Assembly: GCA_026770585.1 (NCBI GenBank)
Contig: MU646370.1
Location: 334,988-348,763 of the forward strand
DNA length: 13,776 nt
Source: Baffinella frigidus
Taxonomy: Eukaryota > Cryptophyceae > Cryptomonadales > Baffinellaceae
Direction of reading: 5' to 3'
The translations under genes were made by a program, and so were the position numbers. Below the pieces are notes generated by a model. That model was not told where the DNA came from and made no database searches. It was given only the letters and a program-made list of their open reading frames with translations. The first letter of the stretch is position 1; the number at the start of each line of letters is the position of its first letter. Below are positions 6,752 through 13,757 of the stretch, one piece after another.

Positions 6752-6866
6752 GTGAGAAAGTTGTTGCGGGTACGTTGCGGTGCGCGGGGCCGTTGGTTGC
6801 TGCACGCGGTGGGGAGCTCCACCTGTCCTTGGCAGCGAATTATGAAGGGATCGCCAGGGGGGGCAG

Positions 6867-6930
6867 CCAGAGCAGCCAGAGCAGCGAGGGCAGTGAAGAC
6901 CAGGATTTCGAAACGGCCCGTCCAGTTTAA
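6867..6930 (+). CDS. Gene B1 exon 2: acidic C-terminal tail
   Basis: Acceptor gggggcag|C; the first base completes a Ser codon, then QSSQSSEGSEDQDFETARPV and TAA. The nearer acceptor ttggcag at 6835 would give a stop after three codons, so this one is preferred. The inverted copy B3 has the same acceptor position and phase with SKSSEGSEDEDFETARP, supporting the choice. The intron is 115 bp. Confidence 0.62.
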
Positions 6931-6951
6931 TTATGACCAGAACTCAAAACC

Positions 6952-7100
6952 ATGGCGGATTCGTCCGCCGAGCTCCCCCTCCTGGGGCCTGTCGACCTTC
7001 TGAAACTCGTGGGCGTGGTCGTGGGCATTGTCGCATTCCTCCTCTACGGTCTGGGGTGCCTCGGCGGCATCTCTGAACCTTTTGAGGGAGAGGCAGGAAG
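6952..7100 (+). CDS. Gene B2 exon 1: paralogue of B1
   Basis: ATG in the same aaaccATGG context, only 21 bp after the B1 stop codon. 49 codons plus two bases, donor AG|gtgagt (phase 2). Begins MADSSAELPLLGPVDLLKLV; hydrophobic segment at about 17-39 (VGVVVGIVAFLLYGLGCLGG), then SEPFEGEAG. About three quarters identical to B1 over the first 40 residues, so a tandem duplicate. Confidence 0.75.
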
Positions 7101-7172
7101 GTGAGTTGTTGCGGGTACGATGCGGGCGTGGGGTGGTTGGTCGCCACACTCGGCGGGGAGCTGATTCTGCAG

Positions 7173-7248
7173 CGTGGGCAGGCGGAACCCGAAGGCGGGC
7201 AGCGGATCGACCGGCAAGATGCGGCATCCTGAGGACTTCGACGACGAG
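7173..7248 (+). CDS. Gene B2 exon 2
   Basis: Acceptor ttctgcag|C, donor GAG|gtgagc, 76 nt, phase 2 to phase 0. Reads VGRRNPKAGSGSTGKMRHPE then DFDDE: basic then acidic, no hydrophobic segment, so it lies beyond the membrane anchor. It contains a DF(D/E) motif as in the B1 tail. The frame stays open into the following intron for about 36 codons, so intron retention would still yield a protein. Confidence 0.65.
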
Positions 7249-7680
7249 GTGAGCAAAGCCCCCAGCCTTGACGCGAAACGTACAGGAGAGGTTTGGCGGG
7301 TGACCTGTCGTGGCGCGGAGCGAACGCGTCAAGCCTGGGTGAGCCCCCAGCCTTGACACGGAACGTACGTGGGCCGCAGGATGTCAAGCAGAGGAGGTTT
7401 GCCGGATGGTCTGTCGTGGTGCAGGGAACCATCGTGTCTAGCTTCATCTCCGCATGATCACCTTGGAAGGGCAGCAGCATGCGTGCCGCAAGCCTCTGAT
7501 GCCGGTTGCAGCTCCCCTGCACCGGCGGGGGGGCTGAATGTGATCTGAAAGGAAGCATGGCTTTTCTGCAGAACAAGTTCCGGTGTCCGCCTATGTTGGG
7601 ATCTCGAAGAACCTTTAGAAAAGACCTGACGGACCTCGAATCCTGGGAACATGCTAACCCTGGCGCTCGCGACTCCGCAG
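7249..7680 (+). other. B2 intron 2 with duplicated donor region
   Basis: Two imperfect direct copies of about 90 bp begin at 7249 and 7339, each starting gtgagc and containing ccagccttgac and ctgtcgtgg. The second copy therefore duplicates the splice donor. At 7573 lies one copy of a short dispersed repeat (aagttccggtgtccgcctat onward) also found at 10118 and 10502. Confidence 0.5.
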
Positions 7681-7725
7681 TCGGACGAGGATGAGGATGA
7701 TGATGAGGACGCCAAGGACAAGTAG
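7681..7725 (+). CDS. Gene B2 exon 3: acidic terminal exon
   Basis: Acceptor gactccgcag|TCG, phase 0: SDEDEDDDEDAKDK then TAG. With exons 1 and 2 the product is about 89 residues with a strongly acidic C-terminus. The upstream intron is 432 bp and could hide a further small exon. Confidence 0.62.
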   Translation, partial: SDEDEDDDEDAKDK

Positions 7726-8170
7726 AGCCGTTTCTCGGCGCATAATATCCCGGGGATTCGGGGTACGCCGGACGTAGGACGTAGGAAGTAGGACGTAGCG
7801 GGGGCAGGGAGCGGACGAACTGCAGCCAGCCTGTTGTAATGAAGCTGAGCTGCCGTGCTCGAATCAGTGAGGCTGGTCTCTGCGTGTGCTCACTGCCACT
7901 GCTGGGCAGAGTCTGTGAGCGAAATTGGCCGGCGAGTGTGCGCACACAGAGCTGCATTCGGCGCTCTGCCATCCTCCGTGCAACCCTTTGACCATAAACC
8001 CTACAGGGATATCCGGGAAATAAATAACCCTTGGTCGAGTCTCGGGCGGTACCAGTTTTCTTAAATTATTACCTGAAGGTTGAATAAACGCGATATATTT
8101 ATTCACCTCTGGTACAAAATTAAGAACACGCAGGGGTCGAATCCGATACGGGTTCGTATGTTCTGGTTTC
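7726..8170. other. Non-coding stretch after B2
   Basis: B2 3' flank with short ggacgtagga repeats near 7773-7800, then sequence without a convincing frame. AT-rich around 8060-8120, with ggtaccag and its reverse complement ctggtac facing each other about 55 bp apart. No clear gene. Confidence 0.5.
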
Positions 8171-8397
8171 TTATCCCTCAAGTGGCCAGTACAGGGGTAC
8201 TTTTCTCACAAGAACCCCCCCCCCCCCCCCTAGGACCACCCTAAGACCCTAGGCATGGTCCTACTGTAGGGTCCTAGGGGGGGGCGGTTTCTTATGAGCG
8301 AGGTACCCCTGTAGGCTTATCCCCTACCGTAGGGCCCTAGGACCTGCCGTGTACCTGCCGGGGGTCAATTTTGACCCCCTGGCCACTTAAGGGATAA
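8171..8397. mobile_element. O-type MITE carrying a nested M-type MITE
   Basis: Outer ends ttatccctcaagtggccag and ctggccacttaagggataa are inverted copies of each other. Inside, at 8190-8313, lies an M-type element. Outside the insert the O element is about 105 bp with no coding capacity and contains a gtcaattttgac palindrome. Confidence 0.75.
8190..8313. mobile_element. M-type MITE copy 1 (TA-flanked)
   Basis: Starts TACAGGGGTAC and ends GCGAGGTACCCCTGTA; the centre has ccctaggacc and gtagggtcctagg palindromic words. Its left arm is the most diverged and carries a long poly-C. Both ends are flanked by TA, and the uninterrupted site is seen in the O element at 11953. Confidence 0.8.
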
Positions 8398-8700
8398 CGC
8401 AGATATCCCCATAAACCCTAAACCCTAAACCCTAAACTCTAAACCCTAAACCCTCTCCCATTCCGGAGGGCAACCCATAAAAAAGTGGTCATCGAGCAGG
8501 ACCTTTTGGAGAGAGTTAACATGGTGCAAGTCTTCTCCTAAAGCCTGAAGCCTAAATCTTGCAAACCTAAAACCTAACCCCTCATCCCTCAACCCTCAAC
8601 TCTAAACCCTAAACCGTAAAACCCAAACCATAAATCCCAAACCGCACACCGTAAACCGTAATGCGTAAAACGTAAAACGTAATCCGTAAACACTGTCAAG
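8398..8700. repeat. C-rich telomere-like repeats with a duplicated segment
   Basis: Runs of ccctaaa variants. The non-telomeric stretch at 8453-8545 (cattccggagggcaaccc onward) is repeated in direct orientation, diverged, at 9526-9617, about 1.07 kb away, again surrounded by ccctaaa words. Confidence 0.7.
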
Positions 8701-8790
8701 GCAGCCTTCAGGTGATGAGTTGCTTGTTTTGCCTGAGTCTCTTTTGGGCGTTGTTTTGGGGCTGAGTTGGCTTAGAAACCCAGCCAGCTC

Positions 8791-9087
8791 GTGAGAGCGG
8801 GTTCGGCATCCAGCAAATTCCATGCTGCGATCCTGTGGACGGGCGCCCCTGCTGCGTCTGGCTGGCACTCCGTTGGCTTCGCTGCAGCTGCTGGTGATAC
8901 ATCTCCTCAGCCGTGTTCCATCGCCTGCTCCCGCTCCTCTGCCCTCTGCCCTCTTGCGCGGGCGCCGAAGACCTCGTCGTCTTCGACCCTAGGGGCAGTG
9001 ACAGTGGGGGGCCGGCTTAAGGCGTTCTGGGCAAAGCAGCTCTCAGAACTTCTTGACAAATCCAAACCCTCAACCCTAAACTCTTAA
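8791..9087 (+). other. Unresolved island with open frames on both strands
   Basis: A 350-bp non-repetitive island between telomere-like blocks. A plus-strand frame stays open for about 98 codons and ends with a plausible helix, GRLKAFWAKQLSELLDKSK, but has no ATG at its head and no convincing splice sites. A minus-strand frame (8708-8902) reads MYHQQLQRSQRSASQTQQG, and another minus frame is open apart from one TGA. I cannot decide which, if any, is real. Confidence 0.25.
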
Positions 9088-10060
9088 CCCGTAACCCTAA
9101 ACCTTTAACCCTGACCCCTAAACCTTTGACCCTGAAACCTAAACCCTAAGCCGTAACACCAAAACCCTACCATAAGCCTAAAACTGAAGCCTGCTTCCCA
9201 AATACACCCTAAACCCTGTGCCCTAAACACTGAACGCTAAACGCCAAACCCTGAACCCTTGACCCTAAACCTCAAGCACTAAACCTCTAACCCTCCAACA
9301 AAACCCTAAGCCATCAACCCCTACCCCTAAACCCTAAATACTAAACCCTAAACTTTAAACCCAAAACCAAACCCCGAAACCCTGTGCCCTAATTGCTCAA
9401 CGCTCAACGCTCAACGCTAAACGCTAAACGCTAAACGCTAAACGCTGAACCCTCAACCTCAAACACTAAAACCTTAACCATAAACACCCAACCCCAAACC
9501 CTAACTCCAAAACCTACATGTAAACCCTCACCCATTCCGGGGGGCAACCCCTAAACAGGTTGTCGTCAAAGAGAACCTCTACAGAGTTATGATAATGCAA
9601 ATCGTCTCTGAGCCCGAAATACTAAACCCTCAACTTGAACACTGAAACCTTAACCCTGGACCCTAAACCCTAAAATCTGCACTAAAAAAACATCATCCTG
9701 AACCGTACACCGTACACCGTACACCGCAAACCGTAAACCTCAAAACCGTTAACCCTAAAATCTGAAAGCTGAACCCTACACTCTCAAACATGGACCCTGA
9801 ACCATGAACCCTAAACAGTGAGCCCTAAATAATAAACCATAAACCCTAAAATCTAGATAGTAAATCCTAGTCTGTAAGCCCGGAACTCTTAATCTTAAAC
9901 CCTAAACCCCAAATCCTCATCCCTCAACCCTCAACCCTCAACTCCCAACCCCCAACCCCCAATCCTAAAGCCTGAACCCTGAAACCTAATCCCTGAAACC
10001 CTGAATCCCAAACCCTGAGCCATGAGCCATGACCCCTAAACCACAAACCCTTTGAGTTTC
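9060..10060 (-). repeat. 1-kb degenerate telomere-like array (CCCTAAA on plus)
   Basis: Nearly continuous ccctaaa, ccctgaa, ccctcaa and ccgtaaa variants, G-rich strand on minus, opposite in orientation to the blocks at 1-3100 and 13190-13760. It includes local arrays of other heptamers, notably aacgctc/aacgcta (about 9396-9450) and caccgta (about 9708-9730). No gene seen. Confidence 0.8.
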
Positions 10061-10218
10061 CTACCCGTTGAGTTTCCTGAGTCTTCAACCTCCCGATTGG
10101 TATTCGTATGCGACATAAGTTTCGGTGTCCGCGTATGTTGGGAGCTCGAAGAACCTAAAAGATCTAACGGATGCGACTCATGAGAAGACTGATAATGCGA
10201 CGGTAATGCGGGGACCGG

Positions 10219-10348
10219 TCATACAGCGAATCTCCACCGGTTCGGAGCTGCCGCCAAGGCACCCCACACCATAGAGAAGTCGTCGTAATTTCGGGGGGAT
10301 GGACGGGCCGTTTCGAAATCCTCGTCCTCACTGCCCTCGCTGCTCTTG
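10219..10348 (-). pseudogene. B3 exon 2 fused to a B4 exon 1 remnant
   Basis: Acceptor ggggcag|C as in B1, then SKSSEGSEDEDFETARPSPR and NYDDF. It continues without break into SMVWGALAAAPNRWRFAV and TGA. Those last bases, read in another frame, match the end of a B-type exon 1 (LYGLGCLGGSSEP). So a deletion appears to have joined the tail exon of one paralogue to the anchor exon of the next, as if a B1-B2-like tandem pair once stood here. Confidence 0.5.
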
Positions 10349-10498
10349 CTGCCCCTCTCCCCCCCCTCGCGCTCCCTTCATAATTCGCTGCCAAGGACAG
10401 GTAGAGCCCCCCCCCGCGTGCAGCAACCAACGGCCCCGCGTACCGCAACGTACCCGCAACAACTTTCTCACCTCTGGGGCTTGCCGTCATCTGCCAGG

Positions 10499-10686
10499 AT
10501 AAGTTCCGGTGTCCGCCTATGTTGGGAGCTCGAAGAACCTAAAGGGCCCAAAGGGCAACGCTTCGGAGCTGCCGCCGAGGCACCCCAGACCGTAGAGGAG
10601 GACTACGACAATGCCCACGACCATGCCCACGAGGGGGAGGAGGTCCATAAGCCCGGGGGGGGGGAGATCAGCGGATGAATCCGCCA
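10499..10686 (-). pseudogene. B3 exon 1, interrupted by a small insertion
   Basis: ATG at 10684-10686 in the aaaccATGG context; reads MADSSADLPPPGLMDLLPLV and on through the same membrane segment as B1 to SSEA. There an insertion of about 60 bp containing ggttcttcgagctccc and ggacaccggaactt brings an in-frame TAG before the conserved exon end and donor (ccagaggtgag). The inserted sequence matches the dispersed repeat at 7573 and 10118. Confidence 0.65.
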
Positions 10687-11115
10687 TGGTTTTGAGTTCT
10701 GGGGCGTGATTTTCGGATCTGGCTACGGGATCATCCTAAGTCTGCGTTGTTCCCTTTGGTGCTTTGGTGCTTTTATCTACACTCACATCGTAGGCCACAG
10801 CCCACCTCACTCTTGAGGAGATGGGAGTAATCTACGGGTGAGCTCCCCGACCCGACCCATTCAGGCCCAGTTTTGGGTGACATCCTCAAGTGGCCAGATT
10901 CGGGTTTCGGGTACCCGGGCTTCAAATTCGGGTACTCGTACCCGGGCTTCAAAATTCAAAATCGCGAGGAAGGACAGGAGGCGCTAGGCTGGACCGCGGC
11001 GTGCTCTCCCGTGGAGCGCAGCCAAAGTTTGAGAGGGACGGGAGGTTCTGTTCACACCCAAGTCGACTCGGGGTGCAGGGCGTGACAGACCACCCGTATC
11101 GCGGAAAATCCTGGC
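10687..11115. promoter_or_regulatory. Inverted copy of the divergent promoter
   Basis: Reverse-complement match to 6267-6593, including the two cccgggcttcaaa motifs and the gtacccgggc palindromes, plus an unmatched insertion of roughly 105 bp at about 10763-10870. The edge of the conserved part carries catcctcaagtggccag, close to the O-type MITE end. Confidence 0.55.
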
Positions 11116-11331
11116 ATGTCGCTGGCGCAAAAGGCAGGGCTGCCGCCGCTGCCGCGCGGGGCGAGGGGCCTCTGGAGCTTATGGAGCTTTAATGAACGTC
11201 ATACAGCAGCACGAACGTTTCTTGGCCCGATGGACCGAAACGCCGCGGGGCGCTGCGGGGACGCCGGCAGGACACGCAAAGTGGGGGGCAGGCCTCGACC
11301 CGCCCGCTGCCGATGCCTGGAAGGACCCTGC
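11116..11331 (+). pseudogene. Truncated copy of gene A exon 1
   Basis: ATG and the first 18 codons (MSLAQKAGLPPLPRGARG) match gene A exon 1, as does the in-frame TGA upstream. Then about 85 bp with no counterpart is inserted. After it, similarity to gene A resumes (gacacgcaaa, ggcaggcctcga) in a different frame, and ends near 11331. The frame from the ATG runs to a TAG at 11460 but encodes unrelated residues. Inactive as gene A; an unrelated short product is possible but unsupported. Confidence 0.65.
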
Positions 11332-11660
11332 TGTCTCCCAAAAGATTTTGATCTAAGAAGTTCCCAGGAGAACGGTCGGTTGCACGTTTTGAAAATTAAG
11401 AACCGGCACCGCTCTCAAACGCCTCTTGCTGTTCAGAACCGTTTCTTGTGGACGAGGTAGCCCTTTAGATCAATCCAGGGGCACCCTCTCGATGGGAAGA
11501 GAAGTCCATGCACGCCACGCGTAGCAGTAGCTTTACACTCGTTCCTCATCAGGCCCACGCACACACGAGGTTGAGTTGACCGAAGCCCTCGGCTCTAGTT
11601 GACTGATCCACGAGTCGCTGCCCTCTGTTGAGGTTCAGGGCCTAGGGGGACCGCGATCGA
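11332..11660. other. Non-coding stretch
   Basis: No repeat, splice pattern or family-like frame recognised. It separates the inverted duplication from the MITE cluster. Confidence 0.4.
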
Positions 11661-11855
11661 TGTCCCTCAAGTGGCCAGTGGGTCCAAATGGACCCCCGAT
11701 AGGTCCTAGGGCCCTACGGTAGGGCGCACGAGCCTACAGGGGTACCTCGCTCATAAGAAAGCGCACCCCCCTAGGACCCTACTGTAGGCCTATGCCTAGG
11801 GCCCTACGGTGGTCCTAGGGGGCGGGCGGTTTCTTAGGAGCGAGGTACTCCTGTA
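11661..11855. mobile_element. Partial O-type MITE with M-type copy 2
   Basis: Left O end tccctcaagtggccagtggg and the ggtcctagggccctacggtaggg core match the element at 8171 in opposite orientation. The M element at 11735-11855 (TACAGGGGTACCTCGCTC to GAGGTACTCCTGTA) sits at the same TA position as in that element. The remainder of O is missing after M. Confidence 0.7.
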
Positions 11856-11952
11856 CATGTACAGCGCAGTCGCCGTACCAGCTAACGCCACCCCTCTCTC
11901 CGTGGGTGCCCCACTGAGAGGACCTAGTCCAGGACGAGCCCGCCTCGGGCCG

Positions 11953-12057
11953 TTATCCCGTAAGTGACCAGTAGGCTCATATGCCCTACCGTAGGGCCCT
12001 AGGACCAGCCTATGGCTTCCACGGGCGATTATTCGGCCGTTGGTAACTTAAGGGATA
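11953..12057. mobile_element. O-type MITE without insertion (empty site)
   Basis: About 105 bp from ttatcccgtaagtgaccag to ttggtaacttaagggata. It aligns with the O element at 8171-8397 but has an uninterrupted gaccagTAggctc (TA at 11972-11973) where the other holds the M element. Confidence 0.75.
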
Positions 12058-12063
12058 CCCACC

Positions 12064-12173
12064 TACAGGGGTACCTGGCTCATAAGAAAACGCTTCCCCC
12101 TAGGGACCCCCATAGGGCCCTACTGTAGGGTCCCAGGGGAGGGGCGGTTTCTTATGAGCGAGGTACCCCTGTA
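12064..12173. mobile_element. M-type MITE copy 3
   Basis: TACAGGGGTACCTGGCTC to GCGAGGTACCCCTGTA, 110 bp, centre cccctaggga and gtagggtccc. It begins only six bases after the O element. Confidence 0.8.
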
Positions 12174-12275
12174 ATCGCACCATACGCACACGCAGCCCTG
12201 AGTGCACCCCCTTTCCTTTCCCCGGACGATGCCAACCCCTCTATCCAACCGCTCCAATCGCCACCGCGGAGGACC

Positions 12276-12397
12276 TACAGGGGTACCTCGCTCATAAGAA
12301 ACCGCCCCACCCCCTAGGGCTATCACAGGGCCCTAGGCATGGTCCTACTGTAGGGTCCTAGGGGGTGGCGGTTTCTTATGAGCGAGGTACCCCTACA
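12276..12397. mobile_element. M-type MITE copy 4
   Basis: TACAGGGGTACCTCGCTCAT to GAGCGAGGTACCCCTACA; centre ccctaggcatggtcctactg. Both arms are well kept. Translated in one frame the arm reads YRGTSLIRN, so predicted proteins with that string elsewhere would be MITE artefacts. Confidence 0.82.
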
Positions 12398-12411
12398 CCC
12401 CACGCTACATC

Positions 12412-12460
12412 TACAGGGGCACCTCGCTCATAAGAACCCAACCCCCCCTAGGACCATACT
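12412..12460. mobile_element. M-type MITE copy 5, left end only
   Basis: TACAGGGGCACCTCGCTCAT then ccccccctaggacc; the right arm is absent. It abuts the stop codon of gene C's distal terminal exon, so it may form that gene's 3' untranslated region. Confidence 0.65.
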
Positions 12461-12537
12461 TAAGGTCCCTCGGCCGGTACCGGGGTGTTCGGCGCTGGGG
12501 GGTTGAACTTGGAGATAGCCAAGCCCGTGGCGTGCTC
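12460..12537 (-). CDS. Gene C terminal exon, distal version
   Basis: Acceptor CTTCAG|GAG; reads EHATGLAISKF then NPPAPNTPVPAEGP and TAA (26 codons, phase 0). A Pro-rich C-terminus. The first 11 residues are the same as in the proximal version at 12661-12747. Together with the upstream exon at 13100-13183 it would end the same protein. I do not recognise the family. Confidence 0.5.
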   Translation of the reverse strand, partial: EHATGLAISKFNPPAPNTPVPAEGP

Positions 12538-12660
12538 CTGAAGGGGGGAAGGCTCACGTTAGCAAGCACCTTTTACGCCCATCGTTCAAGAGGCACGTGT
12601 CAGGACTAAAACGATTTTAAAAGCAACCCCAGGACTTTTGAAGCCCGAGGTTGTGTTGCA

Positions 12661-12747
12661 TTATAATTTTTTTACGGAGTTGCGTCCAAATACGTCCTCC
12701 TCTAACGTAAGCTTGAACTTGGAAATAGCCAAGCCCGTGGCATGCTC
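12661..12747 (-). CDS. Gene C terminal exon, proximal version
   Basis: Acceptor CTCCAG|GAG; reads EHATGLAISKF then KLTLEEDVFGRNSVKKL and TAA (29 codons, phase 0). It shares about 50 bp with the distal version, including the acceptor and the following gggggg-side intron sequence, then diverges completely. The tail is charged and AT-rich at the end. Either could be the working exon, or they are alternative ends. Confidence 0.5.
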   Translation of the reverse strand, partial: EHATGLAISKFKLTLEEDVFGRNSVKKL

Positions 12748-12808
12748 CTGGAGGGGGGAAAGGAGCAACTTATTAAGTTGACAAACACGACCTTAATAAC
12801 TAATAAAT

Positions 12809-12878
12809 TATGAAGTTGACAAACACGGCCGCGTTATGGAGCCAGGGGGAGACGTGGGACGAGACCGGAGGGCTGCAA
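12809..12878 (-). other. Possible further terminal exon, gene C
   Basis: Acceptor-like gttgcag followed in one frame by PPVSSHVSPWLHNAAVFVNF then IIY and TAG, but that frame needs phase 1 or 2 entry, whereas the exon upstream leaves phase 0; phase 0 gives PSGLVPRLPLAP and a stop. The direct repeat aagttgacaaacacg occurs at about 12776 and 12813. Unresolved. Confidence 0.25.
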
Positions 12879-12907
12879 CTGCCCGGAACCACCTCGGAGG
12901 GGGGGGA

Positions 12908-13069
12908 GCGCGAGAGAGCGAGAGACAGCGTGTGTGTGGAGAGAGCAAGAGAGAGAGAGAGGAGGAGAGGGAGAGGGAGAGGGAGAGAGGGGGAGGGAGG
13001 GGGGGAGAGAGAGAGAGATAGAGAGAGCGACAGAGAGATGGAGAGAGAGAGAGAGAGACAGAGAGAGGG
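12908..13069. repeat. GA microsatellite
   Basis: gagaga tracts with ggga and gaca variants in the gene C intron; pyrimidine-rich on the gene C sense strand. Frames through it are low complexity. Confidence 0.85.
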
Positions 13070-13099
13070 CACTTCCCCCAAGAGGCCGTGTTAAATAAC

Positions 13100-13183
13100 C
13101 TGGAGGTTGAAGGAGCTCTTCTGCGACTTGCAGTAGCGGGAGGCGTTGCGCACCACTGAAAGCCCGCACGCTGCTTTCACGAC
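13100..13183 (-). CDS. Gene C internal exon (full copy)
   Basis: Acceptor GCGCAG|GTC and donor CTCCAG|gttatt; 84 nt, 28 codons, phase 0 at both ends: VVKAACGLSVVRNASRYCKS then QKSSFNLQ. It is the only one of four tandem copies that extends past CKS to a donor. Upstream coding exons would lie right of the window. No family recognised; the residue mix (C, K, R, S, N) resembles a folded globular segment. Confidence 0.55.
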
Positions 13184-13350
13184 CTGCGCGTTTGGGGTTT
13201 GAGGTTGAGGGTTGACTCTCGCTGTGTGTCAGTGTGAGGGGCTGTCCCTGAACCCTAACCCGACTTGCAGTAGCGGGAGGCGTTGCGCACTACTGAAAGC
13301 CCGCACGCCGCTTTCACGACCTGCTCGTTTGGTGTTTGGGGTTTGGGGGT

Positions 13351-13472
13351 TACAGGGGAACCTCGCTCATACGAAACCACCACTCCCTCGGGCCCTACAG
13401 TAGGCCCGTGCCTAGGGCCCTATGGCGGCCCTAGGGTGGGTGGCAGTTTCTTATGAGCGAGGTACCCCTGTA
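13351..13472. mobile_element. M-type MITE copy 6, inside the exon repeat
   Basis: TACAGGGGAACCTCGCTCAT to GCGAGGTACCCCTGTA with a gggccctacagtaggccc core. It lies within the telomere-like block of the second tandem unit, so it inserted after the exon duplication. Confidence 0.8.
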
Positions 13473-13676
13473 GGGTTACTTCGACTTGCAGAAGCGGGAT
13501 GCGTTGACCACTGAGAGCCCGCACGCTGCTTTCACGACCTGCACGTTTGTGGTTTGGGGTTCACGGTGACCCTCGCTGTGTGTCACTGCGAGGGGCTGTC
13601 TTGAACCCTAACCCGACTTGCAGTAGCGGGAGGCGTTGCGGACTACTGAGAGCCCGCACCCTGCTTTCAGGAACTG

Positions 13677-13757
13677 CTCGTTTGGGGTTTGGGGTTTGGG
13701 GTTTGGGGTTTGGGGTTTGGGGTTTGGGGTTTGGGGTTTGGGGTTTGGGGTTTGGGG
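13677..13757 (+). repeat. Near-perfect TTTGGGG array
   Basis: About eleven uninterrupted tttgggg heptamers, far more regular than other telomere-like blocks here, implying recent expansion. G-quadruplex forming on the plus strand; C-rich on the gene C sense strand. Confidence 0.92.

Noticed and set aside
6944-7972. A 342-codon minus-strand frame
   Set aside because: Lies antisense to B1/B2 exons that have conserved splice phase; Arg/Pro/Ser-rich with no domain features.
8125-8160. Possible tRNA T-arm (ggtcgaatcc)
   Set aside because: No matching acceptor or anticodon arms and the T-loop lacks the usual TTC.
12120-12326. Minus-strand frame ending YRGTSLIRNRPSPGT
   Set aside because: It is the translation of M-type MITE arms, not a gene.
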